A stretch of DNA of 64,000 nucleotides from Pseudomonas sp. 7SR1 (GCF_900156465.1 NZ_LT707064.1:4913001-4977000); one strand, 5' to 3'; positions 44,833 to 53,594 are shown, counted from the first letter of the stretch. Made by a program: numbers and translations. Notes: generated from the letters alone by a model not told the origin.

Positions 44833-45981
44833 TTACTTGAGCCCGACCCTGTACAACGCACCGTCATCTTCGTCCGTCAGCACATACAGGTAACCGTCCG
44901 GCCCCTGGCGCACGTCCCGGATGCGCTCCTTGAGTTCCCCCAGCAAACGCTCTTCGTGGGCCACCTTGTCCCCCTCCAGTTGCAGGCGGATCAGGTCCTT
45001 GGACACCAAGGCGCCGATGAACACGTTGTGCTGCCAGGGTTTGAAGCGGTCACTGTCGTAGAACGCCATGCCACTGAGCCCCGGCGAAACCTGCCATACA
45101 TGATGAGGGCCAAGCGCACCGTCGACGATCTTGCCCTGGGCTTCGGGAATCGGCGAACCGGAGTAGTTGATGCCATGGGTCGCCAGCGGCCAGCCGTAGT
45201 TCTTGCCACGCTCTATGATGTTCAGTTCATCGCCACCCCTGGGCCCGTGCTCGTTCTCCCACAGCGTACCGGTCCAGGGATTGAGCGCGGCGCCCTGGGG
45301 ATTGCGTACACCGTAGGACCAGATCTCGGGCCGGACTTCTTTCTGCAGGACAAAGGGGTTATCGTCCGGCACCTGGCCGTCCGGGTAGATACGCACGACC
45401 TTGCCTTGCAGCTTGTCCAGGTCCTGGGCCGTAGGACGCTGGTTGTTCTCCCCCAGGGTGATGAACAGATAGCCATCCCGGTCGAACACCAGGCGCGAAC
45501 CGAAGTGATGTCCCGTCGATAGCTTTGGCTGCTGGCGGAAAATCACATCGAAGTTCTCCAGGCGCGTCAGGTCCTGGGACAACTGCCCGCGCCCCACCGC
45601 AGTGCCGGCCTTGCCGTCCTCACCGGCCTCGGCATAGGACAGGTAGACGGTACGATCCTGCTTGAAGTCCGGCGACAGCACCACATCCAGCAATCCGCCC
45701 TGGCTCCTGGCCCAGACCTCGGGTACGCCGCCCAGGGGCGCCGATAATCGGCCTTCGGCATCCACCAGGCGCAGGTTGCCGGACCGCTCCGTCACCAGCA
45801 TGCCCCGCTGGTCCGGGAGGAACGCCACGGACCAGGGATGCTCCAGCCCCCTGACCACGGTGGTCACCTCCAGGGTGCCCTCCTCGCTCTTCAACGACTG
45901 GGTCTGGGCGGCCGTGGCCACGGTGGCGAATGTCAGGACAGTGCTGGCGCAGAGCGCAGCGATGAATGTCTTATGCAACAT
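44833..45981 (-). CDS. Soluble PQQ-dependent aldose sugar dehydrogenase (YliI/Asd type)
   Basis: 382 residues with a Sec signal peptide cut after ATVATA. A six-bladed beta-propeller of the glucose/sorbosone dehydrogenase family: GLEHPWSVAFLPDQRGMLVTERSGNLRLV, GHHFGSRLVFDRDGYLFITLGE, and WENEHGPRGGDELNIIERGKNYGWP. It oxidises aldoses in the periplasm using PQQ and calcium. AGAAGGAG ribosome site. Its first 41 codons, ribosome site and upstream region lie in one copy of a perfect 182-bp tandem duplication, so a truncated copy of its start lies directly upstream. Confidence 0.88.
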   Translation of the reverse strand: MLHKTFIAALCASTVLTFATVATAAQTQSLKSEEGTLEVTTVVRGLEHPWSVAFLPDQRGMLVTERSGNLRLVDAEGRLSAPLGGVPEVWARSQGGLLDVVLSPDFKQDRTVYLSYAEAGEDGKAGTAVGRGQLSQDLTRLENFDVIFRQQPKLSTGHHFGSRLVFDRDGYLFITLGENNQRPTAQDLDKLQGKVVRIYPDGQVPDDNPFVLQKEVRPEIWSYGVRNPQGAALNPWTGTLWENEHGPRGGDELNIIERGKNYGWPLATHGINYSGSPIPEAQGKIVDGALGPHHVWQVSPGLSGMAFYDSDRFKPWQHNVFIGALVSKDLIRLQLEGDKVAHEERLLGELKERIRDVRQGPDGYLYVLTDEDDGALYRVGLK

Positions 45982-46223
45982 GCACAGCTCCTTCTGTTAT
46001 CACTGGCGATTACCGTTGTTCATGTTCCGGTTGGGCGTGCCGTGGTCACCTCCAGGGTGCCCTCCTCGCTCTTCAACGACTGGGTCTGGGCGGCCGTGGC
46101 CACGGTGGCGAATGTCAGGACAGTGCTGGCGCAGAGCGCAGCGATGAATGTCTTATGCAACATGCACAGCTCCTTCTGTTATCACTGGCGATTACCGTTG
46201 TTCATGTTCCGGTTGGGCGTGCC
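45860..46223. repeat. Perfect 182-bp tandem duplication across a gene boundary
   Basis: 45860-46041 and 46042-46223 are identical by direct reading. Each unit contains the first 41 codons of the sugar dehydrogenase gene, its ribosome site, the intergenic bases and the last 13 codons of the upstream gene. The full upstream gene and full dehydrogenase gene are both preserved; only the middle is doubled. Confidence 0.93.
46020..46163 (-). pseudogene. Truncated duplicate of the sugar dehydrogenase 5' end
   Basis: The duplicated start gives a 47-codon frame: the complete signal peptide and first 41 residues of the dehydrogenase, then six unrelated residues (ARPTGT) and TGA. Its ribosome site is intact, so a small secreted peptide could be made. 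No function is expected. Confidence 0.75.
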
Positions 46224-46523
46224 GGACTCGATGGTGGGCCTGGGTGAACCAGGCGGCGGCCCGGAACGCGGATAACCGTTGCCGATACCACCATTTTCCA
46301 GGGTCGGGGGTCGAGGTGCGGGGATCGTCGGATTGTGGCGGATCGTCGGCACGTTGGGCTGGGTGCCCTGCATGCTGTTGGGATTGGCCCGCCGTATCGG
46401 ATTGCTGTAGGGGTCATTGTTGCCCGGCAGGTTCTGGGCCAGGACCAGCGCCCCGGGGTCCGGCGTCGCCTGGGCGGCACCGGCCAGCAACAGCGCGGAA
46501 ACGGCGAGCATCAGCCTGTTCAT
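46182..46523 (-). CDS. Small secreted proline/asparagine-rich protein
   Basis: 113 residues from ATG 46523 (AGGAGAA ribosome site). A signal peptide MNRLMLAVSALLLAGAAQA is followed by a low-complexity, Pro-, Asn- and Gly-rich chain (IRRANPNSMQGTQPNVPTIRHNPTIPAPRPPTLENGG) with no recognisable domain. Probably periplasmic or exported. Same strand as the sugar dehydrogenase and possibly co-transcribed through the duplication. The longer open frame to 46790 lacks a start signal and would overlap ku. Confidence 0.72.
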   Translation of the reverse strand: MNRLMLAVSALLLAGAAQATPDPGALVLAQNLPGNNDPYSNPIRRANPNSMQGTQPNVPTIRHNPTIPAPRPPTLENGGIGNGYPRSGPPPGSPRPTIESGTPNRNMNNGNRQ

Positions 46524-46742
46524 GGGTTTCTCCTGCGTCGCGAAATCGCTCAGGGATATCGAAAGCACGCTACTGCTCTGGTTCGCCGTTGTTAAGTGAA
46601 AGTCCCGGTAAAGATGTAACGAGGCATCTCCGGGCAAATCGACAGGCGTTCCCGTCACGGCTTGAACTCGCTTCCAGGGAAACTTTTGCCGGGGCCGGAA
46701 GGTCACCAAGAGAGACTTCATCACTGGCAAGGAACCCCCACC

Positions 46743-47633
46743 ATGGCACGGGCAATCTGGAAAGGCGCTATCAGTTTCGGGTTGGTGCATATCCCGGTTG
46801 CGCTGGTGTCGGCGACGTCATCCCAAGGGGTGGATTTCGACTGGCTGGACAAGCGCAGCATGGACCCGGTGGGCTACAAGCGGGTCAACAAGGTCACCGG
46901 CAAGGAAGTGACCAAGGAAGACATCGTCAAGGGCGTCGAATACCAGAAAGGCCAGTATGTGCTGCTCAGCGAAGAGGAGATCCGCTCCGCACACCCCAAG
47001 TCCACGCAGACCATCGACATCTTTTCCTTCGTCGACAGCGAGAAAATTCCACTGCAGAACATCGACACCCCCTACTTCCTTGCCCCCGACAAGCGCGGCG
47101 GCAAGGTCTATGCGCTCTTGCGCGAGACCCTGGTCAAGACCAACAAGGTGGCCCTGGCCCATGTCGTGTTGCATACCCGCCAGCACCTGGCGGCCCTCAT
47201 GCCCCTGGAATCGGCTTTGGTGCTGGTGATGCTGCGCTGGCCCGCCGAAGTGCGCGACCTGGATATCCTGGAACTGGGCGACGAGGTGATTCACCCGACG
47301 CTGGCCAAGGGTGAGCTGGAAATGGCCAAGCGCCTCGTGGAGGACATGAGTGGGGATTGGGAACCCCAGGCATACCGCGACAGTTTCGAGGACAAGATCA
47401 TGGAACTGGTGGAGAAAAAAGCCAACGAGGGCCGGCTCGAAGCAGTGGAAACCGACCCGGGCGAAGAACAACGCAAGAGCGCCGATGTCATCGACCTCAC
47501 CGAACTGCTCAAACGCAGCCTGGGCAGCAAGGGCAAGGCGGCCGACAAGCCCGGCGGCAAGACCGCCGAGAAAGCCGCCAAGCCTCGTAAATCCACCCCT
47601 GCCAAAAAAGCCACCAAGGCCTCCCGGGGCTAA
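46743..47633 (+). CDS. ku: Non-homologous end joining protein Ku
   Basis: 296 residues starting MARAIWKGAISFGLVHIPVAL, the standard bacterial Ku opening. The Ku core ring domain (VDFDWLDKRSMDPVGYKRVNKVTGKEV, then LVKTNKVALAHVVLHTRQHLAALMPLESALVLVMLRW) is followed by a lysine-rich tail (KGKAADKPGGKTAEKAAKP...) that binds DNA beyond the ring. Ku caps double-strand ends and recruits LigD. AAGGA ribosome site; ligD starts 32 bp later on the same strand. Confidence 0.93.
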   Translation: MARAIWKGAISFGLVHIPVALVSATSSQGVDFDWLDKRSMDPVGYKRVNKVTGKEVTKEDIVKGVEYQKGQYVLLSEEEIRSAHPKSTQTIDIFSFVDSEKIPLQNIDTPYFLAPDKRGGKVYALLRETLVKTNKVALAHVVLHTRQHLAALMPLESALVLVMLRWPAEVRDLDILELGDEVIHPTLAKGELEMAKRLVEDMSGDWEPQAYRDSFEDKIMELVEKKANEGRLEAVETDPGEEQRKSADVIDLTELLKRSLGSKGKAADKPGGKTAEKAAKPRKSTPAKKATKASRG

Positions 47634-47665
47634 TCCCCGAAGCCAGTACTGCAAGGGAATCTGTC

Positions 47666-49654
47666 ATGGCCAAGGCCGATAGTGAATATGCCCGTTCGTC
47701 CGGCACCGAACCGGACACCGTCACGACTCGCGACGACAACCGGCGAGACGACAGCCTTACCGATAACCGGTTACCCGAACGCCTGTCCCCACAACTCGCT
47801 ACGCCCGTGGAGCAACCACCGGCCGGCGAGTGGCGTTATGAAGTCAAATTCGATGGCTATCGACTGCTGGCCCGCATCGAGCATGGCGCGGTCCGCTTGT
47901 TCAACCGCAATCACCAGGACTGGACCGAGCGCCTCAAGCTGCACGCCGATGCCCTCGCCGCCCTGGGCCTGGGGGACAGTTGGCTGGACGGTGAACTGGT
48001 GCTGCTCGACGATACCGGGCGATCCGACCTGGCGGCCCTGCGGCAGGCTTTTGAGATCGGTCGCACCGTGGACCTGCTGTATTTTCTGTTCGATGCGCCA
48101 TTTCTCAATGGTCGGGACCTGCGCCAGGTGCCGGTGGAAGAACGGCGAGCTGCGCTGAAAAAGGCCCTGGCCAACAATGCCAGCAAACACCTGCGGTTCT
48201 CCGAAGCATTCTCCGCCAGCCAGGACGAGATCTTCGAGAGTGCCAGCGCCCTGTCGCTGGACCGTGTGGTCGGCAAGCGCCTGGGCAGCCCCTACGCGGG
48301 CCAGCGCAGCGTCGATTGGGTCAAACTCAAGTGCCGGCTGCGCCAGGCCTTCGTGATTGTCGGCTTCACCCGTGCGCAAGGCACCCGCAGTGGTTTCGGT
48401 GCGTTGCTGCTGGCGGTCAACGGCCCTGCGGGGCTGACATACGCCGGTCGGGTTGGCACAGGGTTCAATCAAGCCCAGCTCAAGGGCTTGCACGAGCAGC
48501 TCTTGAGGCAGGTGCGTGACACTTCGCCCCTGAACGTTCCCCTCAATACGGCACAAGGGCGCGGCGTGCAGTGGGTCGAGCCAACCCGCGTCTGTGAAAT
48601 CGAATTCGCCGAGTGGACCCGCGACGGCCTCGTGCGCCAGGCAGCCTTTCTCGGCCTGCTGGCCGACACGCCAGTCGACCAGGTGGTGCGAGTGCAACCC
48701 TTGCCGATCAAGGCCATGGCACCTGAACCCAAGCGCGGCGCAAAACATCGCGCGGTGCATGTCGGCGGCGTGAAGATCTCTCATCCCGAGCGGGTCATCG
48801 ACAGCGTCAGCGGCGTGCATAAGGTGGAACTGGCGCAATACTACGCGGACATCGCGCCATGGATCCTGCCCCATCTGAAACAGCGCCCGGTGGCCCTGCT
48901 GCGGGCACCGGATGGAGTCGGTGAAGAGCAGTTCTTCCAGAAGCATGCCGACCGCCTGGAAATTCCCCATATCCGCCAGCTGGATCCGGCCCTGGACCCT
49001 GGCCATGCCGCGCTGATGGAAATCGACAGTCCACGGGCACTGATCAGTGCGGCTCAGATGGGGACGGTGGAGCTGCATACCTGGACCGCGACCCACGACC
49101 GGATCGAAACCCCCGACCTGTTCGTCCTGGACCTGGATCCGGACCCGACACTGCCCTGGAGCGCCATGCTGGAAGTCACCCGCCTGACATTATCGGTGCT
49201 CGACGAATTGGGGCTGCAGGCATTCCTCAAGACCAGCGGCGGCAAAGGCATGCACGTTATCGTGCCGCTGGCGCGCAGTGAGGGATGGGACACGACCAAG
49301 GCGTTCGCCAAGGCCATCTCTCAATTCATGACCCGGCAGATGCCCCAGCGGGTGACGGCCACCATGGGGCCCAAGAACCGGGTCAGGAAGATCTTCATCG
49401 ACTACCTGCGCAATGCCCGGGGCGCCAGTACGGTAGCCGCCTATTCGGTACGCGCCCGGCCCGGCCTGCCGGTGTCGGTACCGATTGCCCGGGCGGAACT
49501 CGATGGCCTGCGTAACGCCCAGCAATGGGATATCCATACCGCACTGGAGCGAGCCAGGGGGCTGGGCGCCGATCCGTGGGACGGCTACAACCACCGCCAG
49601 CGGATCACGGCCCGGATGTGGCAACAACTGGAGGCCGAGAAGCCCGGAGAGTGA
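47666..49654 (+). CDS. ligD: DNA ligase D lacking the phosphoesterase domain
   Basis: 662 residues; Pseudomonas LigD is normally about 840 (phosphoesterase-ligase-polymerase). Here the first residues MAKADSEYAR look like a normal LigD start, but a short linker leads straight to the ligase domain: nucleotidyl lysine Lys61 in YEVKFDGYR, DGELVLLDD, motif IV LDRVVGKR, motif V DWVKLKC. The OB domain follows, then the primase/polymerase domain from about residue 365 (HPERVID, DLDPDP catalytic aspartates, KTSGGKGMHVIVPL). Motif IV has Asp-Arg where LigD ligases usually have Glu-Gly. It should still extend and seal ends held by Ku, but without 3'-end trimming by its own phosphoesterase. Confidence 0.9.
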   Translation: MAKADSEYARSSGTEPDTVTTRDDNRRDDSLTDNRLPERLSPQLATPVEQPPAGEWRYEVKFDGYRLLARIEHGAVRLFNRNHQDWTERLKLHADALAALGLGDSWLDGELVLLDDTGRSDLAALRQAFEIGRTVDLLYFLFDAPFLNGRDLRQVPVEERRAALKKALANNASKHLRFSEAFSASQDEIFESASALSLDRVVGKRLGSPYAGQRSVDWVKLKCRLRQAFVIVGFTRAQGTRSGFGALLLAVNGPAGLTYAGRVGTGFNQAQLKGLHEQLLRQVRDTSPLNVPLNTAQGRGVQWVEPTRVCEIEFAEWTRDGLVRQAAFLGLLADTPVDQVVRVQPLPIKAMAPEPKRGAKHRAVHVGGVKISHPERVIDSVSGVHKVELAQYYADIAPWILPHLKQRPVALLRAPDGVGEEQFFQKHADRLEIPHIRQLDPALDPGHAALMEIDSPRALISAAQMGTVELHTWTATHDRIETPDLFVLDLDPDPTLPWSAMLEVTRLTLSVLDELGLQAFLKTSGGKGMHVIVPLARSEGWDTTKAFAKAISQFMTRQMPQRVTATMGPKNRVRKIFIDYLRNARGASTVAAYSVRARPGLPVSVPIARAELDGLRNAQQWDIHTALERARGLGADPWDGYNHRQRITARMWQQLEAEKPGE

Positions 49655-49702
49655 GCTGCTCGCGTCCCGACACCGTGCAGGAACGGGACTGCGGCAGCCC
49701 CC

Positions 49703-50602
49703 TCAGATCCAGACGAAAATCGCCAACAGCCCACCGAAGAACGCCCATTTCTGCAGGTAATACAGGGTACGGTTGCGCTTCTTCAGGGCCTTGCCTTGCA
49801 GGCGGATCCTGTAGAGCCTGGAAAACGCCCGGTTCAGCCCGCCGGTCCTGTCGCCAGCATCGTTCGGTGCACCGGCGGCCGCCATTACGGTGCGACTGAA
49901 CCAACGGTTGAAGGCACTGGCCCAGCGGAATTTCATCGGCCGCTCCACGTCGCAGAACAGGATGATGCGGTTGTGAGGCGTGGTGTTCTCGGCGTAATGG
50001 ATGAACGTCTCGTCGAACATCACCGCCTCGCCATTACGCCAGTGGTATTGCTGGCCATCGACATTGATGTAGCAGCCAGGATCGTTGGGCGTATCCAGGC
50101 CCAAGTGGTACCGATACGAACCGGCATACGGGTCGCGGTGCCGGACCAGCTTCGAGCCTGGCGGCAACTCGGCGAACATCGCCGCCTTGATCGACCCGAT
50201 GCCCTGTACCAGCTCGGTAGTGCGCGGACACAGCTTCATGGCCGAAGGATGGCTGTCGCCGTACCACTTGAGATAGAAGCGCTTCCAGCCCGTCTTGAAG
50301 AACGAGTTGAAACCGACATCGTCATATTGATTGGAGCGCTTGATTTCTCCTGCCTTCAGCAGGTTCTGGCCTTCGGCGCGAATTTCTTCCCAATGGGCCT
50401 GCAAGGGGCTCAGGTCGGGAAAATCGGCCGTTTCCAGGTAAGGCCTGTTGGGCAGTTTCGAACACAGGTACAGCAGGCAATTGATAGGCGCGAGGAAGGA
50501 GGAATGGTCGCTCAACTGGCGACCGAGCTTGTGCCGTACACGCCCACGCAAGTGCACATAGCCGATGGAGAGGATATAGATCGCAACAATGATGAGTTTC
50601 AC
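49703..50602 (-). CDS. lpxO: Lipid A 2-hydroxylase LpxO (aspartyl/asparaginyl hydroxylase family)
   Basis: 299 residues from GTG 50602 (VKLIIVAIYILSIGYVHLRGRVRHKL), the normal LpxO length. There is one N-terminal membrane anchor and a C-terminal hydrophobic segment. The Fe(II)/2-oxoglutarate dioxygenase core has the metal ligands in LVRHRDPYAGSYRYHLGL and the later FDETFIHYAENTT...NRIILFCDVERP. It hydroxylates the 2-position of a lipid A acyl chain at the inner membrane. The open frame extends 29 codons further upstream without a better start. Converges with ligD. Confidence 0.88.
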   Translation of the reverse strand: MKLIIVAIYILSIGYVHLRGRVRHKLGRQLSDHSSFLAPINCLLYLCSKLPNRPYLETADFPDLSPLQAHWEEIRAEGQNLLKAGEIKRSNQYDDVGFNSFFKTGWKRFYLKWYGDSHPSAMKLCPRTTELVQGIGSIKAAMFAELPPGSKLVRHRDPYAGSYRYHLGLDTPNDPGCYINVDGQQYHWRNGEAVMFDETFIHYAENTTPHNRIILFCDVERPMKFRWASAFNRWFSRTVMAAAGAPNDAGDRTGGLNRAFSRLYRIRLQGKALKKRNRTLYYLQKWAFFGGLLAIFVWI

Positions 50603-50907
50603 GCGATTCGTCACACAGCTTAAGTGAACGGACTGCTCTCCCCACCAATCGGCAGCGTGAGGGCATCTGAAAGATGGCATTTTAGCCACACTTTGTAACT
50701 GAAAGTTACCCTCAATTGTGAAAAACTGTCATGCCCGGCCCCCCTCCCCAAGCGCCCCTCGGCCCAGCCACGCCCCCAGACAATGTCATAAGGACTGAAT
50801 CAGAAGCGACGATGCACTCCAGGCATCAGCTCCCTAGAAAAAATGAATTAGTCACTTGCCCGCTCGGTCAAGAATTATGAACGCAGTAATCTGACGAGGT
50901 AACAGAG
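50603..50907. other. Intergenic region of 305 bp with a small inverted repeat
   Basis: It separates lpxO (-) from a small gene (+). GTAAC-TGAAA-GTTAC at 50695-50709 is a perfect short palindrome about 95 bp upstream of lpxO and may be an operator. Nothing else is recognisable. Confidence 0.45.
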
Positions 50908-51042
50908 ATGACTATCGAAGCAGAGACACTCGTGCAACTGACCGAAGCGCTTCAAGAGCAAGGCATGGTTCTGGTCTCGGACGTGGCATTCACCCGTGCA
51001 CCCTACCGGCAGAATCATCGCTGGATCTGCATCGTGGAGTAG
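50908..51042 (+). CDS. Small hypothetical protein, 44 residues
   Basis: ATG 50908 to TAG 51042 encodes MTIEAETLVQLTEALQEQGM, a middle part rich in Val/Arg, and a C-terminus NHRWICIVE. A GAGG site stands about nine bases before the ATG. The charged N-terminal helix and codon use look like a real gene. Small proteins of this kind occur near lpxO-type genes in pseudomonads in my recollection, but I cannot name a family. Confidence 0.5.
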   Translation: MTIEAETLVQLTEALQEQGMVLVSDVAFTRAPYRQNHRWICIVE

Positions 51043-51136
51043 CGAGCGCCATGACGGGTGGACCCGTCCTGCGCGCTGGCGATCGCTAGCTGTTTTCGCC
51101 TTGCCTGACCTTCATCTCAAGACTTTTGTACAGAGC

Positions 51137-51391
51137 CTAGGGTGATGGAGTACCACCTTCGACCGGTCGTCCATCAAGGGCAGGCATCGGGTCCGTCTGG
51201 ACCCCGGTGGATAGACAAGCCCAGGCTTCATATGCACGCCTATGGCGAGAGACCGCCTCATCCCAGCGAACCCCTGAAACTTCGCGAGAAACGACGAGCA
51301 TCATGAGATGATTCGTGGCTGCATCGAGATCGAGCAGCAGGTGATGGGCGTTGAAGCGAAAATCGTCAATCGAAGGCATGAGGTCACACAT
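51137..51391 (-). CDS. Hypothetical protein, 84 residues
   Basis: The predicted product MCDLMPSIDDFRFNAHHLL... has a helical middle (DLDAATNHLMMLVVS, WDEAVSRHRRAYEAWA) and a Pro-rich tail. The WDEAVxRHRxAYEAW pattern resembles small uncharacterised Pseudomonas proteins. No ribosome site is strong. No function can be given. Confidence 0.5.
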   Translation of the reverse strand: MCDLMPSIDDFRFNAHHLLLDLDAATNHLMMLVVSREVSGVRWDEAVSRHRRAYEAWACLSTGVQTDPMPALDGRPVEGGTPSP

Positions 51392-51492
51392 GAAATCGGC
51401 GGATTACCAGGGATCAGGTGCCCTGCCACGTAGAATCATTGTGACACCACTTCGATTGACGATGTGAAAGCCCAGACGATCGGTGGCCTGGG

Positions 51493-52485
51493 CTACTTGT
51501 AGTACACGTCAAAGATAGCGCCGGCTTTGAAGCTGCCCAGCTTGGGTTTATCCGTGCGCCACTTCAAACGAGCCTCGAATTGCTTGCTGTTACTGGTCGA
51601 GCTGACTTGAGGAATCACCACGAACGCGTTGTTGAAGCGCAGCGGGGTGTGGTTGTCGGCATCCAGGATTTCGATACCGACCGAATCATTGTCCTTGGGC
51701 ACCAGGGTTCCCATACTGTCGTATAGACTCGCGTTCTCCGCGGGTCGCAGAATCCCGTTCAAACCATACACGGCGGTACCTTGACAGGTACGTTGTTCAA
51801 AGAGCGAGAAGGTGGCACGCTTGATTTCAAGCCCGGGAGTTGCGCCAGCACTGATGATATTTCCGAAACTCATGGTAGTAGGATTCACGGTAACCGTGGA
51901 CGAACAGGGGATGAGGTTGGCGGTGAGGCCTTTGACAACTACAGAGAGCAACCCCGAAATAGGCTGCCCCTCCTTCCCAATCGTATAGGGAACATAGTTG
52001 TTCAGGTCTACTGTCCTGGTCTGTGAAGTCGTGCTTGCAGCGGTCTTTTTTAAAATAAACAAAGAGGCCTTGTAATATCCGAACTCATTGACATTTATCT
52101 GCCCTACCGACGTACTGTTCGTAGGCATGGTCCTTGCGCGCACAGACTTGGTAACAGACGGGCGATAGTCAGTGCCATTCAACGTCACCCCGACTTCTAT
52201 ATCCGGACCAAAATCCCGGCCGAGGGGATTAAGAAAAAAATAGGTCGCAAACGTCGAAGGTCCTAACCAGCAGTTGTAGTTCAGGTCCTGGGCGGGCATC
52301 CGCCATACTACCGTTCCTGCAGGTGCCGAGTCGGGTATCGTTACAGAGGCATTGATTTGCAAGGCTTGCGTAGTTGCATGAGTGTAGGTGTTGTCACAGG
52401 TGTATTGCACCTCGCTCTGGGCCTTGGACTCAGACACATTGAAACTCAACGAAAGCGCTGCCAGGATACTTATTGCTTTATTCAT
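51493..52485 (-). CDS. Fimbrial adhesin-like secreted protein
   Basis: 330 residues with a signal peptide ending near SESKAQ. The second half reads like a pilin-type immunoglobulin fold subunit: CSSTVTVNPTTMSFGNI (beta-strand with cysteine), RTCQGTAVYGLNGIL, and a C-terminal strand FKAGAIFDVYYK, the kind that binds a chaperone. The first half could be a receptor-binding domain. It is coupled to the chaperone gene by a 4-bp ATGA overlap. There is no usher gene in the cluster. The coding region is visibly A+T-richer than flanking genes. Confidence 0.75.
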   Translation of the reverse strand: MNKAISILAALSLSFNVSESKAQSEVQYTCDNTYTHATTQALQINASVTIPDSAPAGTVVWRMPAQDLNYNCWLGPSTFATYFFLNPLGRDFGPDIEVGVTLNGTDYRPSVTKSVRARTMPTNSTSVGQINVNEFGYYKASLFILKKTAASTTSQTRTVDLNNYVPYTIGKEGQPISGLLSVVVKGLTANLIPCSSTVTVNPTTMSFGNIISAGATPGLEIKRATFSLFEQRTCQGTAVYGLNGILRPAENASLYDSMGTLVPKDNDSVGIEILDADNHTPLRFNNAFVVIPQVSSTSNSKQFEARLKWRTDKPKLGSFKAGAIFDVYYK

Positions 52486-53234
52486 ATCGGCGATCCTGAA
52501 TTAGGTGTGGAACGCGTCACAGCCATCACATGCGGAGTTCTATCGCCCTCATCCGTGATGAACGTGCTGGTAATCCTGGCTATTGGCTTTGCACAATCGG
52601 CCAGCTGTACATCCCGTGTAGAAAAGGGGGGCAACATCAGGTGCGCCACGGGTTTCCCACACACCCGCCCCTGCCGATCAAGGAATTGGACATCCGTGAG
52701 AGTCTGGAAATAAGGCGAATCATTGTGAGCATCGAGGATGGCATCTTTTGATTGGGTCGCCTGCCGCCAATACAACCTGGTAAAAGCTTCTGTCGGAGAC
52801 ATAGGCAACGCGGGGCGGAAAAATACCTTCAGGCGGTGACGCAGGACAATCTGCAACCTGTTCTGCTCCGCAGGAACCTTTGGAATATCCATCACACTCA
52901 ATAGAAAACAGGATTCCCGATCCCGAGGAAGCCCAACCCCTTGATACAGAATATCAACCGTCTGCTTGTCTCCGGGCTGAATCTCAATTAATGGTCTTGA
53001 AAGCGCAAGCGGCAAGTCGTCCAGAGCTTGCTGATCATCGCCATCACCAAATGTGACCTGAGCCAGCACGGCTTGCTTGCCAACATTTTCGATCGTAATT
53101 GTTTTTGCCTTGTCCCTGGCATTGAAGACGAACCGGGTCGTCCCACCGAAATCAACATCTGCCGCCGCCAGCCCAGTAAACGTTATCGTTTGAGACAGTA
53201 GCCAGACCAAGGCACCGAACTTGATAAACCGCAT
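52482..53234 (-). CDS. Periplasmic fimbrial (PapD-like) chaperone
   Basis: 250 residues from ATG 53234 (MRFIKFGALVWLL, preceded by a CAGGGAT ribosome site); a longer start at 53267 adds 11 residues. A signal peptide is followed by two Ig-like domains: TRFVFNARDKAKTITIENVGKQAVLAQVTF, RPLIEIQPGDKQTVDILYQG, ESCFLLSVMDIPKVP and RLQIVLRHRLKVFFRP (the G1-type strand and pilin-binding Arg/Lys region). It would hold the following adhesin in the periplasm. Chaperone-usher systems also need an usher, which is absent here, so the pair may rely on an usher elsewhere or be a decayed remnant. Confidence 0.8.
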   Translation of the reverse strand: MRFIKFGALVWLLSQTITFTGLAAADVDFGGTTRFVFNARDKAKTITIENVGKQAVLAQVTFGDGDDQQALDDLPLALSRPLIEIQPGDKQTVDILYQGVGLPRDRESCFLLSVMDIPKVPAEQNRLQIVLRHRLKVFFRPALPMSPTEAFTRLYWRQATQSKDAILDAHNDSPYFQTLTDVQFLDRQGRVCGKPVAHLMLPPFSTRDVQLADCAKPIARITSTFITDEGDRTPHVMAVTRSTPNSGSPI

Positions 53235-53594
53235 AAAACAAACCATCCCTGCCACAAACAAAATCATTCATTGAAATTGCAAGCTTCCCGCCCACGACCA
53301 GACAGAACCATCAATACTCCCAATATTCGGCTGCAGCCCGGCACTGGTTTTTTATAACATCGAGCATCGGTTCATTCCAGGAAATGGCCGCTCTTTAAGA
53401 ATCGTCTTAATTCCGGCAATCGATCTATAAAACAATAACCAGGTATTGGGCTCAGCTATATAACATCGGCAAGCGAAGGGCCGCAGTTACGCAACATCGT
53501 AAACTGGAAAGACGAATCACCACTTGCAGTTGGTGAAACCTGATCTGGCACTGATCGGCGGATAGCGCTTTATCGGTTACATGCGGATCGATCG
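53235..53594. other. A+T-rich upstream region of the chaperone gene, 360 bp
   Basis: Lower G+C than the rest of the window. It must hold the promoter of the chaperone/adhesin pair, but no clear hexamers or operator could be fixed. No coding frame is supported. Confidence 0.4.

Noticed and set aside
46524..46790. N-terminal extension of the small secreted protein gene
   Set aside because: The extension overlaps the start of ku on the other strand, lacks a start signal, and would bury the clear signal peptide beginning at 46523.
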